A DNA stretch of 64,000 nt, from NCBI GenBank assembly GCA_015680685.1, contig MNCI01033534.1, positions 1 through 64,000 on the forward strand, written 5' to 3'. The notes under the pieces are model-generated. The model searched no databases, was not told where the DNA came from, and saw nothing but the letters and a program-made list of their open reading frames with translations. Origin of the DNA: Gnetum montanum. Its lineage: Eukaryota; Streptophyta; Gnetopsida; Gnetales; Gnetaceae. Position numbers and translations under genes: made by a program. This document shows, piece after piece, positions 60,331 to 64,000 of the stretch; position 1 is the stretch's first letter, and each line of letters begins with the position of its first letter.

Positions 60331-60418
60331 AAAGAAAATTCAATTCAAAATAAAATTTGGAGATAAGAAAGGTTATCCTCTTTTTCCAAATTTTCTTTTG
60401 AACTGAATTTTCGTTTCT
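60328..60418. repeat. Inverted repeat, 33-nt arms with a 25-nt loop
   Basis: Arm 60328-60360 is complementary to arm 60386-60418 at 29 of 33 positions, for example ccaaattttc against the opposite arm. It could be a miniature fold-back element or a transcript hairpin. No coding content. Confidence 0.6.
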
Positions 60419-60904
60419 AAATTGCTATCTGTAATTTGAATAATTAATTCCTCATAAAATATTTTAGTATTATACATTAAACATGATTTTAGGGCATGAA
60501 AAGTAAGTTAAATTTTTATGATTTTAAAGAATAAATATTTTCTACTTCATGAAATTAACCTTGTTAAGCTAAATTATGGAAGGTTATAAGAAGGTAAAGT
60601 TATAAGGATTGTTAATCTTGGTTTACTTAACTCAAAGGAGAGTGTTAGTGGCGTGGACTACCTCATTATTAACTAACAAGTATTAGTATAACTACTAATC
60701 CCTTGCTAATAATTATTACTACATAAGGAAAGGGGATCTATGGCTAGATTTATTTCCTTATGTTAAGGTAATGAAATTTTTATAACTAATTCTCATAAAT
60801 TGGTTAGGAATTCTAGGTTTATATGATATTTGGGAATTGATTGTTTTAGGAAAGGTAAGGCACAATAACAAGACATGTTTCTAAAAAACTTGCTTGAAGA
60901 TAAT

Positions 60905-61010
60905 AATGAAATGTTAGCCTAGTGGTAAAACTCTTAATTTGAGAGGTTCAAGTTACAAGTTTGATTTAGGTAGGTAACGATAAGTTATAATATTTAAATT
61001 GGACTATATA
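60905..61010 (+). repeat. tRNA-derived SINE-like relic, copy 2
   Basis: The A box TAGCCTAGTGGT (60915-60926) fits the RNA polymerase III consensus. A B-box-like ggttcaagtta lies 30 nt downstream at 60945-60955. The body continues gtttgatttaggtagg and ends in a tatata-rich tail. It matches the decayed copy at 782-905. Confidence 0.45.
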
Positions 61011-63229
61011 TATTGGATGTACCTATATTATAGTTATTTTAGGATTCTAACACTCCTCAAGATTGTTTGAAGATTACTAACGTTATGTTAATTTTAGTTT
61101 GGTTTATAAATTTATCAATGATATTGACTTAGCTTAGGGGTGTTATGCTTTTTATATGTTAGGGGTTTAGCTGTTTAGAGAAAGTAGAATCCTATAACAA
61201 GGTGAAGTTCTAGAAGACTAACCTGGGGAAGTATCATTCGTATAACTCAAGAAAGAAGATCTCTAGCTTTGCGGAAGGATACTAAGAATTACCTAAATTA
61301 TTTTTATACATTAATACCTAATGGTTTAGATCCTTAAATAACCAAGGAAAAATTTAATACCATTGTGAAATGAGTAAGAGTTACTTGGGTTAATATTACC
61401 CTTGGTTTACTAGAGTCTTTATTAGCTAATGTACCTAGTTGATGTATAGTCAAATCTCATCAAAGTATGGTTACTAATATCTATAAAATTCAATGGAAGG
61501 ACATATTATTCATTAACATGATTCTTATTAGACATGATACACATCTAAGAATGGTTCATGATTCTTTAAGATCATAGCTCTTGTAGTTCATTGTTGGATC
61601 ATAGACAATTCTTGATTTTGATTGGCCCTTGGTCATGATTTTCTCTAATACCAATTATAATATATCATTTCTAGATATCATAAGAAAGACTAAATATATG
61701 TAACATTAGACATTATGTCTAGAGAATGAAGTATGAAAAATGTAAGAGAAATTGGAAGGAAACTTTATTGATGGCAAAATGTGAAAATAAATGAATGTAT
61801 TTAGGTCATGCTTTAAGGGTTTTGGGGCCATCTTTCTTTGGCATATATCCCTTAGAGGAAATCTAGAATTTTCATCATAGTTAGGCCTATACCTATTTAG
61901 AAGGAATGACTAGTCACCTACTTGTCCTACTTCACTTAGTACTAGTTACTATTCTTTAATAGTTCACAACTCTTTGGTAGCAAGACCTTTAATTACTGTA
62001 TATAAATACTTAATTCAAACCCCTAAAGATTATTTCAAGAGACAATAATTGTTACATAATAATACTATATTGGTCATGGAATGACACTATTTGGGATTCA
62101 TAGCATGACAACACCATCTTAAACAATGGATCTAGTTCTAGCAGCACAAGTACAAGATTTTTTCATAATGACAATGTAGGGCAACTATGGCGCACGCACA
62201 CGTGCACACACACACATATATATAACTTGATGTAGCTCGTACTTCCTAGGATTCTAGTGCAACTTATATCCCTACACATGTTAGTGAAGAACTAATCTAT
62301 CAAACTATTAGTTCAAATTTCCTTATACCAATAATGTTACTGAATATGAAGGTCTTACTAGAGGACTTCTCCCAACAATTTTGTTAAACATGAAAAAATA
62401 GTTAGTATATGATGATTCCCAATTAGTTATCCACCAAGTTAACAATGAATATTCTTGTAAATCAACCCATTTTTAGTCAAATTTTAATTTTGTAAGAAGA
62501 CTTATTTTGCATTGTAATAAATGTGTCTTAACTCATATAAATTATTTTGAAAATATGTTCATAGATCTTTTAGCGACCTTCATGATTTTGTCTAACACTA
62601 TCATCCTTAGATACCACTTATCTTTTTCTACTCATGATAACAACATTTACACCTTAGAGACATCAAAGAAAATGATCTTGTCCTTTTTCACTATCCAAAT
62701 ATTAAGATCACAAAGTTTTCTCCTAATTGCTAAGGTTCCTTCATTGTTATGAAGAGTCTTAAGAATAAAGCATATTGTCTGGTTAACTTGGATGAAAATC
62801 AATATCTAGATGTTATTAATCAGATGTATCTAAAGTAATATTATTTTTTCTTAAAAGAAAGCATTTATAGATTTATTCTAATCCTATTTTCTCTCTCCTA
62901 CTCATTTTTATTATTTCCACTTTTGTATATCCTCCTCTTCATACCTCCTTATCTCTCCTATTCTCTATTCTACTATTCTTCTTTCATAATCTTCTCATAT
63001 AACTTTATCTAAGTTTCTTAATTTTAACCTATCATATTCTCCTTTTATTTCTTTTCTAACACATTAATAGAGAGGATTTTTACAAGTGATTTTCCTCATG
63101 TAGAAATTTATGAGAGTTCCTTAGTGATATTTCATATGAAGGGTGTGGTTAGCTTGAGTGGGATAGTGAGGGAGTCATTAAGTTTATCAATTATCAAGTA
63201 AATCAACATTGTTTGAGTGTAGGACTTAG
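61011..63229. other. AT-rich DNA, no gene recognised
   Basis: There are short ORFs only, including one of 81 codons at 62507-62752 without recognisable similarity. There are no LTR ends or domain motifs. It may be very old repeat sequence or host intergenic DNA. Confidence 0.45.
62190..62226. repeat. Compound CA/TA microsatellite
   Basis: The run cgcacgcacacgtgcacaca continues as cacacatatatata. Confidence 0.8.
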
Positions 63230-63914
63230 TCGGATCTCACATTTGAAGCATTAATGTGTCATATTGACGAGCCTCCATTAATGTGGCCTCGTCAACAAGC
63301 CCTTGTTGATAGGGCCCCATTTATGTGATGTGGCCCTATCGATGAGCCTACATTGATGTAGCATTTGCTACATCTTTAGGGCCCTATCAATGTAATCCTG
63401 TAGCAAAAACTACAAATATAAACTCCCAACCGTGTTTATGGGGATTCAAGTCATAGTAGTAGCTGAACTCTTTCAATTGTTACATTTAAAAGTTAGAATA
63501 TTTTTTCGAGTGCTGAGAGTAGGAGTTACTGAGTGTATGAATCTTTATTCAAGCACTGTTGTACCTAAACCACACTAGTATGTATAGTAAAGCTTCTTAA
63601 TAAACCTTGTAGCATTCTGAATAGATTAAATGTTTTATTTATTCATTCATTATTTTTATTAAATATTTAATTAATCAATCTAAATTAAGATAAATTAGAC
63701 TTTAATCAATTAAGTTAAATAGATTAAGTACATAAGTACGATTGCTTCAAGCATAGACATGTATTCACTTGGTAATCCTAGTAATGTTATTGCTGGGTGC
63801 ACCCAGTAGTATAACACTTGGTAATCCAATAATGGATATGTGAGTTTAGGACATGTATGGAAAATGGGAATAGATGCTGATGTTAGTACTAGTTAAATAT
63901 TTAAATCAAATTAG
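63230..63914 (+). repeat. LTR E, truncated at the U5 end
   Basis: The U3 has a long array of gacgagcc / gtggcctcgtcaac / gggcccc / catcgatg words (63265-63395), a TATA-like acaaatataaac near 63413, and family-type R and U5 blocks such as gagtaggagttactgagtg and cttggtaatcctagtaatg. The similarity to LTR-A and LTR-B ends near 63914. The start is uncertain by about 10 bp. Confidence 0.7.
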
Positions 63915-64000
63915 TCCTCAGTCAAGAGCTACAAAGCATAGTTATGGCGTTCGACATCAAACACAAAAAGTTCGTTGCTCGGTTTGTCAATGTAAATAAA
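63915..64000 (+). pseudogene. ORF3 tail fragment fused to LTR E
   Basis: Right after the LTR the translation reads QELQSIVMAFDIKHKKF, matching the C-terminal region of ORF3 (20530-20590 in A and 26390-26450 in the chimera). All of gag and pol and most of ORF3 are missing between LTR and tail, so this is an internal deletion. It runs off the window. Confidence 0.6.

Noticed and set aside
60911-60985. A functional tRNA gene
   Set aside because: The A box is good, but the acceptor and anticodon arms do not pair and the B box is degenerate. It is SINE-like instead.
62507-62752. A small host gene (81 codons)
   Set aside because: No similarity, no promoter or splice context, and codon use like the surrounding AT-rich DNA.
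1-64000. Bacterial or phage features such as operons or CRISPR arrays
   Set aside because: The window consists of plant LTR retrotransposons. The short repeats in U3 and U5 are degenerate LTR motifs without spacer-repeat regularity.

Overview
This window looks like intergenic DNA from a large, repeat-rich plant genome. A gymnosperm such as a conifer is the most plausible source, but no host gene is present to confirm it. The DNA is AT-rich, has very few CG dinucleotides, contains no intact long open reading frame, and is mostly old, nested Ty3/gypsy LTR retrotransposons. These elements have a primer-binding site of the tRNA-Asp type, the order gag-PR-RT-RNaseH-IN, no second RNase H, and a large third ORF downstream of integrase. 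That combination points to the Athila/Tat branch, most likely Athila. Every coding region is broken by stops and frameshifts, so they are called pseudogenes. All domain calls come from reading translations by eye.

Layout. Positions 1-1990 are AT-rich flank with a probable SINE relic and a LINE relic. Element C1 (1996-8721, + strand) has paired LTRs and a perfect 5-bp target duplication but has lost all of pol. Element A (8943-21964, +) is structurally complete, with LTRs, PBS, gag, pol, ORF3, PPT and a near-perfect target duplication. It is followed by about 1.07 kb of an older C-family element (C2). A tandem duplication of about 5.9-6.1 kb then covers the 3' end of A, this spacer and the 5' end of element B. 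It creates a chimeric gag/ORF3 body between two LTRs (23039-27843) and a second copy of the spacer. Element B (28918-42200, +) is complete in structure and sits inside C2, whose 3' half resumes at 42201 and ends with its 3' LTR at 46834. That LTR abuts the truncated 3' LTR of element D (46838-58483, - strand). From 58.5 to 60.3 kb there is an inverted LINE reverse-transcriptase relic with its own internal tandem duplication. The remainder is AT-rich DNA with a hairpin, a SINE relic and a microsatellite. The window ends in another LTR (E) fused directly to the tail of an ORF3.

How the parts work together. In the ancestral element the LTR would drive a gag-pol transcript primed by tRNA-Asp. ORF3 encodes a protein with a long helical region and starts about 2 kb after integrase. 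In A, B and D it is preceded by a short array resembling the same element's LTR U3, a TATA box, a leader of about 120 nt without ATG, and an apparent intron whose AG lies immediately before the ORF3 ATG. C2 shows a family-specific version of the promoter part. A dedicated internal promoter with a spliced leader for ORF3 is the most interesting inference from this window.
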